Origin: Marisa cornuarietis
Taxonomy: Eukaryota; Mollusca; Gastropoda; Architaenioglossa; Ampullariidae
Direction of reading: 5' to 3'
Assembly: GCA_004794655.1 (NCBI GenBank)
Contig: SMMW01000601.1
Span: forward strand, 682,001-746,000
DNA length: 64,000 bases
Below are positions 35,641-61,953 of the stretch, in pieces. A program made the translations under genes and the position numbers. Each line of letters starts with the position of its first letter. The first letter of the stretch is position 1. Below the pieces are notes generated by a model. That model made no database searches and had not been told where the DNA came from. It worked only from the letters and a program-made list of their open reading frames with translations.

Positions 35641-36304
35641 TATTATGTAATAAGTTTTAATTATACTCTAAAATTATAGTGACATGTTCATCCCTGTCCA
35701 CAAAAGTTCGATTGTCATTAATACATTTTTATTACATCCCTTTGTCAGTGAACGTTTGATCAGTGGCAAACCGCTTTTGTTAGTGACCGAGCCATCTTTC
35801 TATAACTGCCTGACATTACAATGAGACCCGCTTTATTTTTAAGTCTTTACTATAGTTTGCATTTCAGCTGATTTCTTAGTGAAATTCTTAGTGATTTCAT
35901 CAGAATTTCTAACTTTAGTAGCCTCAGTTATTACCTGCTGTCTGTCGATTTATTGCCTACTTGACACTAATGAACTCCAGACTTCTCTACTGCTAGCTTC
36001 ATTTTGCTGGCGGAACAGAGACAGAGTTTGGATCGCAACTTAAACATTCGAGAGACTGCGTGAGGGCACGAGAGAGTTCAAGAGTAAAAAAAGAAAATCA
36101 GGGCCCATCTTTTGTAGACCTACGACCGTGTCTCAATCAGTCCACGAGTCATATGTAACGTGTATGTTAATGAAGTGAATAGGTTTGAATCGAATGAAAA
36201 AGTTGAAAATAAAATTACAGCTAGAAGAGTAGAAATCCACCCTTACAAAGTCACGCATCCTTGCTAGTTGAACATTCAGTAGGCCATACATGGAACTGGT
36301 GAGG
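35641..36304. other. Intergenic / probable 3' UTR of the glycosyltransferase gene
   Basis: No coding signal. The part next to 36304 should be 3' UTR on the minus strand. Confidence 0.4.
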
Positions 36305-39300
36305 TCACAAGCAAGCGTGACTGGAACCGAACAAAATATATCGGACAATGTCTCCCATAGCTCCGCGCTTCTGCTCCGGTCGCGGTGCACCAGGTTTGGT
36401 TTCGAAGAACGAGCGATATCGTCGGGCGTACAGGTGTATCCCGTACAGCTCCTGCCAGTCATAAGGCGCTCCCTGGTACAGCGCCTCGATGTCCCAGCCG
36501 TTGGGCCGGAAGAAGGAATCGACGACGTGCACGAGGTCGGGCCGCGATGAGGCCAGCAGGTGCGGCACTACCGTCGAGTGGTAGTTCCAGTTGCTGTCGT
36601 TGAAGCTGGTATACCTGTCGAGCCAGAGCGCTAGGAACTCTGCGCGCGGCGCGCTGAGGATGAGGGCGTTTCCGCACGAGCGGTTGGCGACCTCTGACCC
36701 GATGGTGGTCACGTGGTGGCGAAGGGGTTCCGGCGGTTTCAGGACTAACTGGTCGGTATCCAGGTACATCCCGCCGTATTCTGCGTGAAAGGAAAGGGTC
36801 AACAATTCCTAGTGACAACGTGGGTCAACGCCACAGGTGCGTAACAGCGAATAATCTTTAGATTTCGTGTTCAAGTGACCTTGATATCAGTAAAAGAGGG
36901 ACCTACAAGCCAATGGAAAGCAGAATTCATTAGAAAATCGATTGGATGAGAAGTACTTTAATTCTCTTTCAGTGGTCAGATCATAATCCGTTAAGGGCTC
37001 TAATGTTAATTCCTTCTTCTGTATTATGCTTATTATGACTTTAATTATTATGGATAGATGAATAATTATAAACAGAGAAAAATGTTCAATTTCGTCCGCA
37101 CCTTGATTCTATCGAAAACAAGCTAGAGGTTATTATTTTTTAATTAAAAAAATTACTATTACTTTAATAATATTGCAGTATTGCCGAAGCACCATCTCCA
37201 GGTGGTTATTTTGAGAAAATGATTTATGCAGAGCATTGTCGAATGAAGAAAGTGCAGTTGAAAGTAACTGATTCTACCGTGAGCGTTGAGCACGTCTTTA
37301 CATACACTAGTAGTATGCACACACATGCGCGTACTCATGCATGACAATACTTTATTAACGAGGGGGAGTAGAATAAGCAAGGATAATTATTTTCATCTAG
37401 CCCTCGCCCTTTACAGGGAAAGAATAAACGAAGTTACTAAACTGATATGAAAATAATAAAGTAGGACATCAACAGAGAGAGGATGAGAATTATGTACAAA
37501 AGTGATAATTATTAAAACATGTTTACAGGGGTTCCTGGAGCCAGGAAGTATCTCGAATTGTTTAAGGCCTTTAACCTGTCAGCACATCCCGATGCTAGGC
37601 TCACCAGTGGTGGGTAAGAGGACTCAGCAGATGATCACACGTTGTAATGTAGGTGTTTCAGTGTTTCGTATCGGAAGCAGGTTAGAAAATTCATTTGCTG
37701 GAGATGAGGAGGAAGACTATTCCAGAGTAATCTCTCTTAGTACTTCAGGCTTGAATTAAATAAGTCAATTCTTGTAATGGGGATACTAAGCTTTAGAGAA
37801 GTTATAGAATTTTACCTCCACGGGGTCAGATATGCAGCTGCTTACAGCAACTCTCTGAATTCTATAAACGAGCAGAGAGAGAGAGAGAGACATATACCCA
37901 GTAGAACCTGCAGCCTGGCTACGTCCGTGCTGTGCTCCATCTGGTTGATGACACGGTCGAAGATGAGGCGCGGCCTCTCTCGCCTCACGTACAGGATGTT
38001 GGGCACCAGCTGAAGTAGTGCCTCCCAGTACGGACCCTGCGGTAGCGCGTCCCCGTGCAGCAACACCAGGCAGGGCCCCAGGTAACGCACGGCACTCAGG
38101 ATGCTGAGAAAGGTGTGCATTGCAAGCACCTGCGGAGAGAAGGTCACGTAGTGCAGCAGGCGCGGAACGCGCTTCCCAACGTCATTGCACAGGGCAGAGC
38201 GTGCGACCTGCGCCAGGCAAGGGTCGTGTGCAAAGAGTGACGTCACGGCCGGTGTGGCGTTCCTGGCGATGCGCTCGTAGACGATGCGGACGGACGCCTT
38301 ATCGGCGCACGTCAGCACCACCCTGGTGCGCGTGGGGCGGGGGATATCATCAACGTGCCAGTCGCACTTGAAGTACTCCCAGGATCCGACCAGCGCAGAG
38401 CCAATTTCTGCCGCAGTAGGGCCATTGCCACGAACTTCATTAGCATTTTCTCCAAACGCTGCTGTGACAAAAATAAATATTTTTGTGAAATCTGTTCTTT
38501 AAGCCTTCATCAAAAGATTTGAAACCGTCGGGCCTGTTGGAGAAGATAATATTACATTCGATTACATCCGACAAGTTAAAGCGTTCCATTATCTTGTAGC
38601 CGTAGTGGGAATAAACTACGCGTGGACTACGGAAGTGGACGCGGTTGTTTGTGACAAGGTCACATCATGCAGAAAGTGGCGCTTCAGAACTGCATGGCTC
38701 CTCGTGCGTTTTATTTTCCACGATATACCGAGAACCCATTTCTGGTTAGTGAGCAGGAGAATTTTCCAGTCAAAGGCCAATCTGATCGACGAATTGGAGA
38801 CTTTGTCATACTAACCTTACCGGCTTGAGGAAACTAGCTCGCCTGATTTCTGTGGATTTTGTTATTTGTATCAGCTGATTTTGATTTTCAAGTCTATTGT
38901 TTGACCTGTCGTCATCCTAGTGATGTGCTGGACTGTGTTTCTTGATTGTGACATTTTGTTTCACTTCTACGGCTTCTGTTGATCTACTGACTAACAGTCT
39001 TTTCTTCCACGACGCCATTTTTATCTCAGTCCAGTTTCTGATTGTGCAGTCGACAGCGCGATGAAACATGTTCATTGTGGCTAAACTTTTTGATGACTCG
39101 AGGCAGCAAAACTGTCTACATTTTGTTTGACATGTGGAGGTTTATCCTCAGCATTCTTGATCTGTTCTTTCTGATGACTTCTCCGATGACAAACAATTGC
39201 AGATCTAAACTCTAAATCTTCGGCGGTGAAACGTGTCGCCGGTCTCCTCAGACAAATCTGGTCTCCAGTTTTCTTCTGTCGCCAGGACTTCTTTAAAAAA

Positions 39301-40251
39301 ACAATTTATGCAGTTATTTTAATTTCATAGACTCGTTGGATAATGAAGTACCGTATTCTTGAAGTTATTTATCAGACAGCACTACAATTTTGTATTATTA
39401 TTATTATTATTCCCGTTTCTATGCGTTATCCCCTTTTCTTTCCTGTCGTCTTGGTTGGTTTCTTCAATTTCTCCCTATCATGATTATTGTTGTTATGATT
39501 AGTATCATTTGTAAAGCGCCATGAGCCTGCTTTTAGGGCTGGGATATGGCGCTATAAAAATAACCTTTAATATAATAATATAACCACCGTTCTTCGACAA
39601 AAGAACATCCAGCTAATAAAAGTCAGACAACGAAGAACAGTAAGTAATTAGAACATGCTAAATCTTGGACTTAAAATGATGTTTTGTTTTTATAACATAA
39701 ACACTATATCATGAAATGAAAAAAATGAAAAGGGAGGAAAAGAGAGCGGAGATAGATCAAACTTAATGCCAGTATCATTGCCAAGTAATCGATAAGCGTA
39801 AAACAGTTCAGTTCGTCGGTCCGTTCGTCATTTGCTCAGTAACACTTTATTAGTTTATTTTGAAAACTGCTATATAAAGAATACGATGGGACTGGTTATC
39901 TGAAAGAAATAATACCTACGTGCTCTTCTATCTGTCAGTCTGTGTGTGTGGTCAACAAACATAAGAAATAAGTATAGACGAGATGTGATACCGTGATGAT
40001 GTTGGTATATATAATCCTGTATGTGTGTTTGTATGACTTGTGTAGTGTGTCACTGCCGTCGCTGTCATATCTGGGTGTCAGTCACTCACAAAAGCCAAGG
40101 AAAAAAAGATTGTACCTGTTCGCCCATCGCTAAACGAGCGTTTAGCAGCAAAGGAAATGAAGGAATACACAGCTAAAAATGTACCGACAGCAACTCCGAA
40201 AAGGCATACTCCCAAAAATCGTTTATAAATTTTAGAAGCTACGGTTGGCAT
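36305..40251 (-). CDS. Type II membrane glycosyltransferase, GT32-like (DXD motif); three coding exons
   Basis: Exons on the minus strand: 40251-40116 (start ATG at 40251, donor ACAG then GTACAATC), 38461-37898 and 36780-36305 (TGA). Phases fit (1, then 1), giving 391 residues. Exon 1 encodes a short cytoplasmic tail with KIYKRF and then one hydrophobic segment (about residues 13-35), an ER/Golgi signal anchor. Exon 2 encodes a stem and the first half of the catalytic domain (VPRLLHYVTFSPQVLAMHTF, later ARLQVLL). Exon 3 opens with EYGGMYLDTDQLVL (about residues 234-247), the GG.YLD.D sugar-nucleotide/metal-binding motif of GT32 (the Gly_transf_sug domain, as in A4GALT and OCH1 relatives). It also contains NALILSAPRAEF and YGIHLYARRY, which match the GNAxxxAxxxHPF and His-containing C-terminal blocks of the family in position. 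It should transfer a sugar to a glycan or glycolipid in the Golgi; donor and acceptor cannot be told. It is head to head with NSF. Confidence 0.82.
39370..39585 (+). repeat. LINE/SINE 3' tail fragment ending in an AT-rich simple repeat
   Basis: The segment TTGTAAAGCGCCATGAGCC (39510-39528) followed by GGGATATGGCGCTATAAAAAT (39541-39561) is the type of 3' tail found on many invertebrate retroposons. A TTA-rich run lies before it. Related tails are at about 53866-53925 and 62376-62400. It lies in intron 1 of the glycosyltransferase gene. Confidence 0.55.
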
Positions 40252-42770
40252 TCTGGAAGAAGAATCTTTCAGGTGAACGTGTTGTTTTCCCGCACAAGTT
40301 ACTCTGTCTTGGTGACGCAGTTTGAACGCTTCATGTTTGTGCAGGTACTAATAACAGGAAGGTGAATTGATAAGATGTGGAATACCGCAAGAACCAATAA
40401 CCGCTTTGAAGGTACGGCGCGTTTTTATTTAAAATGCAGCGACATATTAAATATACTCCTCAAAACAATGAAAAGGTCAATAGTATAGTCCATCACTGTG
40501 CCAATAAACACAGACAATAACATTGAATCAAAGCATTATGTCATTTATTAAGCGAAACATTATCAGCCAGTTTCACTGAAAGAAATCATTTTGAGCAATG
40601 ACCTGCAGTGTTGGCAGTACCAGAGGCTGTATTTTCTCTGTATGCCACGCCTATCAGGTGGCCCTACAAATTCACTAAAAGTATTTTGAAGGAATTGTTC
40701 ACCTTTAGTAGAAACACGATTAATAAAAATATAGAAAATATGAAGGTGGCCTTTCTATTGTTTTGAGCAGTATAAAAGATAAAGGACGGCCGCAGTAACC
40801 GTTCGCTTTGTACTGAAATATTTTATTAAAAAAACTGCATGGATTCTACAGTTTTGTTAATAACTGAAAGAAAATCCGTTGACAGGGCTCAAGGAGCTCA
40901 GCTTTTGTTCAAGAGTAAACGTGTAAGCAGTGCCATTTTATTGTTAGCGTCTTTGCAGTTATATTCCTTACATATATTTTGCTAATGATCATGTAAGAGG
41001 AAACAAAGCTAATCTCAGCTTTAAAAACATGACATTTTGCCCGTAGTAATGCACTAGATACTCAGTTTGTGACATTACAATATCAGTTCCAACTTACATT
41101 TGTTTTGAAATTTTACCCTTTGCGTCTAAGCCGTGCAGCAGTCAGTAATAGAGAAGGGTAAAAAAAAATGACAGTAAAATGGCAGTAATCTTGTGGATCT
41201 TGCCTAGTATGAATCATAATTAAAAGTCATTTTTTTAACAAAAGAACAAAATAGATGATTTTTATATCTTAACGCCTGCATACGTAATCGTTTGAAGCTG
41301 TCCTTTTCAGTGGTTTACTTGGATATAAGTATATGTCATTAAATATTTATATTTAAGTTTTATTTAAATAGAAAATGAATTAAAGCTATTTAAATAAAAA
41401 AAGCTGTGATCGTAGCAACTTTGGAAGTCTTTGGAAGGTCGGATGACATCGCAAGGCACCACATTAGATCAATCACAGCTCTCTGGATCAGTAATTAAAA
41501 GTCACTACCACTGCGACAAAACTGGATAAAAAATAAATGCCCTAGTTATACACAAGATTACTAAAACGCACAGAAAATAGTTATATAAAAGACAACTTGG
41601 AGTTCTTATTGAAAAATATGCTGACTTAAGGAATGAAATAAAGCATTACTACTAATAATAATATTAATACCATGCAATTAAATATGGCACATTATCACGC
41701 TCATATAGGAATAATAGGATCATGCACTCATTCATCGCTTGGTAGAGAAAAATGAAACCAGGTTAATCTGTAGGACATGAAGGAACAGAAGAATGGGCAA
41801 CGACGAGGACGAAGTATATAAGACAGAGAAATACAAGATAAAAAAACTTTTTTTTACTCTCTCCGGGGTTTTGTAGTTTTCAAGTCATTTATCTGCATAA
41901 AATACAATGTAAAACATAAATTTAACAGTAACAAAAGCAGGACAGACTAACCAAAAGGGAGAGCTAGGGAGAGAGTAGAAGAGAGAACGAACACGGTAAT
42001 ATATTATGCTCAGGAGCTTCTTTATTTGTTGGTTTGTTTGTAAGTGTTTTACGCCGTGTATGTTCAGGAGCAGCGCTCACAAAAGAAAAAAAATGTTCTA
42101 ATGCACGTTTAATTAAAGGACTTGATTATAGTAGGTAAGTGGCGGATATGAAAAGTGAGTTCCACTGTTCTGCTGCACTCTAGCTAACAAATAAGTGGGT
42201 GACCATACGTTATTGTTTTGGTGACGTCAGTAAATAACATGCGCTGGTCAGACGAAGAATGACGGGTTCTGGTTGGATTTGGAATGCAATTAAAGGGAAG
42301 AGAAGTTTGGAGAAAAAGGCAGAAAAAGTGCCTTTAAAGAAATTAAAGCAAAACACAGACAACTTAAACTGAATGTGAGCACGAACGGGCAGTGCAGCGA
42401 ACAAAATAGAGGAGTGACACGTTGCCATTTGTTTTTGTTTAGTACGAAGAGAACTATAGCCAGCGTGGAAACTCCACGGTGGCAGGTTGAATCAGTCGTC
42501 TGACATCATACACTGACATAGAGTCATAGACGGCATTAATATCCGTACACAGCCTACAGCAATCTTAAGTGATTTGCGAAGTAGAAAACGTTTGAGCAGT
42601 GTGGCGGTCCCTCCCACCCTTTTTCTTTTCTTCTCTTATTTCGTAAATATCTTTGTAACGGAGAGGACAGACCGACACGCAGCGGGTTTAGTAAACATGC
42701 AGTAGAGAGCTCTGAGAGTGACCCCCCTTTTTCTCAAACGTCGCCTTATGGTTGTCGCCCTTGATTCAAG
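40252..42770. other. Intergenic region between the divergent glycosyltransferase and NSF genes
   Basis: About 2.5 kb between the two start codons. It contains the TA-flanked inverted-repeat element at 40454-40772 and both 5' UTRs/promoters. The last 200 bases before the NSF ATG are relatively pyrimidine-rich. No TATA box could be assigned with confidence. Confidence 0.5.
40454..40772. mobile_element. 319-bp non-autonomous DNA element with terminal inverted repeats and TA target duplication
   Basis: The left end TACTCCTCAAAACAATGAAA and the reverse complement of the right end, TACTGCTCAAAACAATAGAA, are inverted repeats with about three mismatches in the first 20 bases. Each end is flanked by TA (40452-40453 and 40773-40774). 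TA duplication suggests the Tc1/mariner supergroup or ISL2EU-like elements. There is no coding capacity. Confidence 0.75.
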
Positions 42771-56246
<13,476 letters not shown>

Positions 56247-58803
56247 AAAACTAAGTCTGGTGTCCTTCGTTCTACCATTAAAGCAACATCCAGCAGCCAA
56301 AAAACATCACACAGTGCAGTGCTGCAATTTATGGTCATGCAGCAGTTTCCTAGTCATTAGCTGAAATGATTGTTCTTTGCATGCGTGTTTCATTTATAAA
56401 TACAAAATTTTCAACTTCATTTGAATGACTGCAAGATCACATGGATTCAGATATATGTATGCACTTGTGTGCGCACATGCACTGAATTTCGCAGAGGAAA
56501 TGTGGCAAAAGGGTCCTGCGTCCGTTTGCAAGATGTACAAGTTACCTCCCCTATGTGTAGACTTGCACTGTTTCACAGACTTGATGTGATAATTACTTGG
56601 AATAATACCACTTTTAGAATGGGACCGATGACATCCACTGTTTGAAACAGATAAAAACTGAATTCAAGCAATTTGTTTAATATTTCAAAAATTTTAATTG
56701 TTTGCGTTACATTCCACGTATGCTTCTATAGGTTGTCTTGGGGTTTTGACACATTGTTGTGCATGGAAACCGGAATGGGTGTTGGGTCGTCAGGTGGGCT
56801 TAGGGTTTTGATTGTGAGTAGCAGACGGGTCTCGTCAATGGTGCAGATATGTGCAAATAGTATTCTTCTCCACTTCATCTTCGCATTGTAGTATTTGCTT
56901 TGTTAAAACAAAGTTATCTAATTCTGATGTCTTGAGAATGCAGTTGTTTCTTTTCTCATGTTGTGATACATGAGTAAAACTGGCCTATAATTTGCAAATA
57001 TTCTGCCACTCTTTTCGGTAAATTTTAGAAGCTGGTCTGGGCACTGTCAGACATACGAACACTTTAAATATGGATACAAAGGCAACATTTGTTTTAACAC
57101 ATCCCATTTATTTGCACCAACCACATATCCATATGAAAGTGTCCATTTAGTTAAGAAGGTAAACGAAGTCTGAGAAGTCTTTATCGTGTAAAAACAAAGT
57201 CGTACCAACGCTCATGAAGCACATTTCCAGTGTCTCTGTTTCACCTTGTGACAGAATCCGAGTGGTGATTGTTCCTGATGGAAAACTGTTTTGTCTCCAG
57301 GATTTACTTATTACACTCTTAAAACATAAAATTCTTTATTCTTTTCCTTTTTTTAAGCTTAGTCTTTCCAAGACCTTTGAGATGTGTAGCTGTTTGCAGT
57401 AGAGATCTATAGACCAAGGTCTGAACTGCAAACGGAGCTGGTGACCTAAGACCCAGGTGTGTTCCTGAAACTCGCAGCCATAATTTACAAGTCTACATCT
57501 CCATCGTTTAGTGTGAGAGGCACAAATCCTACAGAAAAAGTCAACATTTTGAGTTTGCGAAATGGTTTGAAGTTCTGAGGACAGAAGTGATGCTGACTGT
57601 AACTGATCTCCAGAAACATGGCTGCGGAAGGCCTGTAATGCTGTTGGCAGATCCCATAATTCTGCTCCTGAAGCCGCCTTCATTGTATCGCATAAACAGC
57701 TGAAATTTAGAGCGTCGTTCGTTCCCTGGTCTTGGTGGAAAATAAGTTTTTTCCCCAGATTTCATTGTCATGTGCCATTGTCGCAGATATTTGCATTCTT
57801 TCCCTTAAATACCTTTTAATAACTCTCACTGTCTCTGTGCACATTCCCACTTGATGAAGTCAATAGAGTGGGCTTGTGTAGGGACAGAACAGTTTGAATT
57901 TTCGTCTTATGCTCTTAATTGACTTTCAAGACAGGTATCTTTCTTCTTTATGAAAATGGGATCGAGAATTCCATGTGGTGCTGGTGAGCAGTGTACAGAA
58001 ATTTGTTCTAGATAAGTACTGGGCAATCCATCTTTGCTGCTTAGAACTTTTGATTGATCATTTTACACAGTTGTAAAATTATCATTTTAGCATAGGTTTT
58101 CATCTAAATGTAAAAAGCCTGCTTTATGCATTATAAAGTTTTGTGCGTCTCTCAGAGTTCAGAAGTAGATGTATATTCTTAATACAATTGTAGTACGATT
58201 TTATAACATACCAACCTCAGCTTTTTGTTTTGTTTTGACACGCACATTGTTACAAATACATTAGTTCGTGACTCAATTTTACTACACTGACGTTGATGTG
58301 TATGTTTATTAACACTAGCCGTGAGTACAACAGTTAATATTATTTGAAAAGAATAGGTATTGTATAAATGGCCATTTGCACTGACAATGTAGTTAACAGC
58401 TGTGTTCACTTGATGCGGCTTGCTAGAAGCGACAAAGGTGCATGCTCGTACTTTGTCGAAAACCGCCACAAAGTCTGCATTTGGCCTATTAGCGGTTTTG
58501 CATGTTGTATTTATAGACTAGTTGACCTTTGACAGTGTTTTATAAGCGGATACTTAATAATGTTTACAGTGGCTTTAGATGAACAATCTCAGTATAATGT
58601 GCTTTGAGTATTCACTTCTGTAACCAGATGTTGAATACAAGTTAGCCATTTCGCTAAACCCCTTAGGCTCATTCGTTCTTTCTTTCTTTCGCTCATTCTT
58701 TCAACTCACCACTGTGAGATAAAATTAATAATGAACTTTGTAGTCCCATGATTGTTTTGTGCGAAAAGGAGTTTTAGTATTCTGACAGCTGTGGGGGGGG
58801 GGG
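56247..58803. other. NSF 3' UTR and downstream intergenic DNA; no gene recognised
   Basis: An ATTAAA at about 56276 is a possible but very close poly(A) signal. A minus-strand open frame of 115 codons at 57336-57683 shows no domain, is compositionally ordinary and is not called. Confidence 0.4.
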
Positions 58804-58813
58804 CAGTATAGGT

Positions 58814-59010
58814 TGGTTGGTTTATTTAGTAGGAAAGTGCTTCCACCTTGAGGTGAGTTCGCACTGTGGAGGGAGGGGGACCAACCGTAGTACCCAGAGA
58901 AAGCCCCCGACGTGCAGCCCTGTGGACAAGTGTCACATACAGAGAATGTCCTGAACCCAGCAGTGGTGACAAGCGAGTGTTTTTACCACTAGACTACCAG
59001 GCGACCCTAC
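58814..59010 (-). mobile_element. tRNA-derived SINE, family 2, with 10-bp target duplication
   Basis: On the minus strand the head is GGTCGCCTGGTAGTCTAGTG (A box in the TAGTCTAGTGG region), then CTGGGTTCAGGAC as a B box. The body follows, with ACAGGGCTGCACGTCGGGGG and CTTTCTCTGGGTACTACGG, a tail style common in marine invertebrate SINEs. The repeat CAGTATAGGT flanks it exactly at 58804-58813 and 59011-59020. The length is 197 bp. Confidence 0.87.
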
Positions 59011-59020
59011 CAGTATAGGT

Positions 59021-61862
59021 CTTTACCTGAAGATAATTTTACAACCGGTAGATCTCCAGGATTACACAATTGATGCTCTCTACCTCCATCCCGCCCCCTT
59101 TTTACACCGATACACATTGCACCTGTGTAAATTACGGGACAAGCATTACGTAGGTGTAAATAAAATACTTCAGTGGTTCAACTTCTGATGCTTCAATTTC
59201 TTGTCAAGACTGTAACTGTCGCGGCTGCTTGTGTGTGCTGTCTGACTGGTTTTCCCGGCTCGCGTCGCTTCAGTGACCACCCAAGGGGCAGCAATTCTTC
59301 AACCCACCGACTTGTCGAGCCCCGATGGCGCAGCTGTTACGGGTCTGCGGGTGGGCTGGTTGTTGGAGCTTTACGCCGTACCAGCAACTAAGGCTATATC
59401 ACTGCGTCCAAGAAGTCGTTCGGCTTACCTGTTGCTTGCCAAGACTTACTTGTAGTAATTTGGCTCTTTGTGGAAACAATCAGTTTTTGTGTAGAGGGTT
59501 AGCATTGAATGCGCTGGGCAAGTGGGAGGGGAGAGAAGATTTGACCCTGTCGCTAAGCGTTGCGCAGGGTTTTTGTTTCAATGCACGCGAGAAAGACTGC
59601 CAATAGTGAAAATCGACACTTAATACATATATAATATATGGTCACAAAATATACCAATAAATGGCGACAAAATATACGAATATATGGTCACAAAAGTGGC
59701 TTCTATTAATGACTGAATTCAGCAACTGGGTAAATGAGTAGAAATTGTCTGCTGCCATTAAAAGAACAAAACAAAGCTGGAGAGTGCTCCTGGCAAAACT
59801 GGCACGCTATATAACTAGGTAAAAAAAAAAAAAGGAGCCAGAGCATACAGAGGGTGGAATCAACATGGATAAGGCGAGGAAGGAGGTACCGAGTCTGCAG
59901 TCGGTGCTGAAGAATTCAAATGCTAAATCGAGCGCTGATGTAGATGCACGTGCTTAAAACCAGCCGTGTATGTGACAGCTTCCAGTACAGATGAACGATT
60001 TGGAAACATTTCACCTGGCCTTGGTATTGTTTCTAAACGGATGTCATTTGAATGTTCTCTTCCTCTACCATGCCACCATCCCTACCTCCCCGCCCATCGT
60101 TCACTTCAGTTTCTCCATCAGTCAACGTATGAGCCGCTTTCCTCCCTCTACCCCCACACCCGGACACACAAACACAGAGACCCACAGAAAATCTCTTTCA
60201 CACACACACAAATTTAGAAGTATCTTTTTTACCTGGCGTTTCTCTATCACCATGTACTGCCCTCCTCCTTCTCCCTCTATATTTTTCACGACCCTCGGTC
60301 GCTCGTAGCATCCTGCCTGCCCCTCTCCCCACTACTCCCCCTACCCTAAATTCTACTCAGTTTCTTTAGCGAGCTTTCTGGCGATAGCCTGGACACACAA
60401 AGGCCTAACGACTTTCAAATGTGCGAACTTGCTAAAGACCGGATATAGTTCAACGCAGACGTCCCTAAGACATGCTTTATTCGGTTTTAGGAGTCGTTAA
60501 CTGACAAACTACAACCTCTCACATTTTTTTTTCCTTCAAGAAAAAATGCGTTTTGGAGAAATTGTTCCCCGTTATTTGGCACGGAACCACTTCCGTGATA
60601 GCAATGCTGAATAAACCTGATGCGAAATAAATATGATTGCGCTGGAATTACCCTGTCGTCAAAGAAATATCAGTTGGTACTGGTAGTGGAAAATGGTTCT
60701 TCTTCCAGTGAAATTAGCAAAGAAGGGCCAAAATCGCAAATTGTCGTTCTAGTGGGGTTTTTTGTACGTATTCGACCAAAAAAAGTTTTAAAAAGTAACT
60801 AAAGTTGGCACAAAAATGCTCTTTTAATACCATGGTCGAACATCGCTTAAATACAAGAAAGAGACTAAGCTTCTGTATTTCGTTAGTCGTTATCCTCACT
60901 CACCTGATTTCCTGCCCACCTCCACTCCTTGTTATCCCCACTTCTTTCTCGCCTATAGACTGTACTTTATGAAAAATACCTGGCATTAGTTTAACTCCTT
61001 GGTGGTCAGAGAGGTGTGGGGTAGGGTGGTGGGAGCGGGGAAAAGAGGACGCGAGAAACGCGCCAGCCGACGATCATGGATGGTCATTTGTTAGGAGCAC
61101 AAAGTTCTGGGTGTATGCACGATTTATATATATCTACTTACAATCACTGTTTCAACTATCGTCAACTTCAAGGAACATTTTGGATTGTCTGCTGAGGCCA
61201 AGAGAGAAGAAACGAAGTAAAAAAATATTCCATCCTCAAAAATAAACTGAAGTCAACGGATGTCACGCCTACGGCTGTTAAAAGGCCAAACAATAGTTTA
61301 TGATTTGCTGTTCTTCAAGACCCTTACAAAGTAATGATCATATTTGCGTCTCCCACATCTTCTCACTCTACAGTCAAACGAAGAAAAATGTATATAAAGT
61401 GAAAAAATAACATTGCAGAAGGAAGGACTTTGACTGACAGTCACATTAACGAACCCGTAACCCGACAAGCTGAAGTTCCACAAAAATTCACAGGGACGAG
61501 AAAGAAAGGAAAATGCTTGGAATGGCTGCATTCTTAAAATAATTGCTTCGATTGATTGCGCTGCGTGTGAATAAACACGAGGCGACTTGCCATGCTTGCA
61601 CGCGCCACACGTACTGTGCACACAGCGAAACGGCCCCTGGGAAGCATGTGATTTAGCGAATAGCACCGCGTGTGTGTTGGTGTGTGCGTTCCTCCCGTCC
61701 ACCCCTCTCTCTTACTTTCGTGCTCACAGCAGCATGCATCCGCCCACCCCCTGTTTCTGCATATTAAAATAATATATAAAATACTAAAGTACAAATCATG
61801 TCCATATAAATATAATATCCATACGATTAAAAAAAAACTTTGCTGCAAGCGCGTGCACTCTT

Positions 61863-61863
<1 letters not shown>
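59021..61863. other. Intergenic, no gene recognised
   Basis: It contains a partial SINE family 1 tail at about 59360-59405 (GCTTTACGCCG...CCAGCAACTAAGGCTATATCAC) and a 24-bp tandem repeat of about 2.7 copies at 59634-59697 (unit near ATGGTCACAAAATATACCAATA). Otherwise it shows no coding signal. Confidence 0.5.

Positions 61864-61950
<87 letters not shown>
61864..61950. repeat. (CA)n microsatellite, about 43 units
   Basis: The longest pure dinucleotide run in the window. Confidence 0.97.

Positions 61951-61953
<3 letters not shown>

Noticed and set aside
57336..57771. Overlapping minus-strand frames of 115 and 76 codons downstream of NSF
   Set aside because: No recognisable domain, no splice-site or codon evidence, and the two frames overlap each other.
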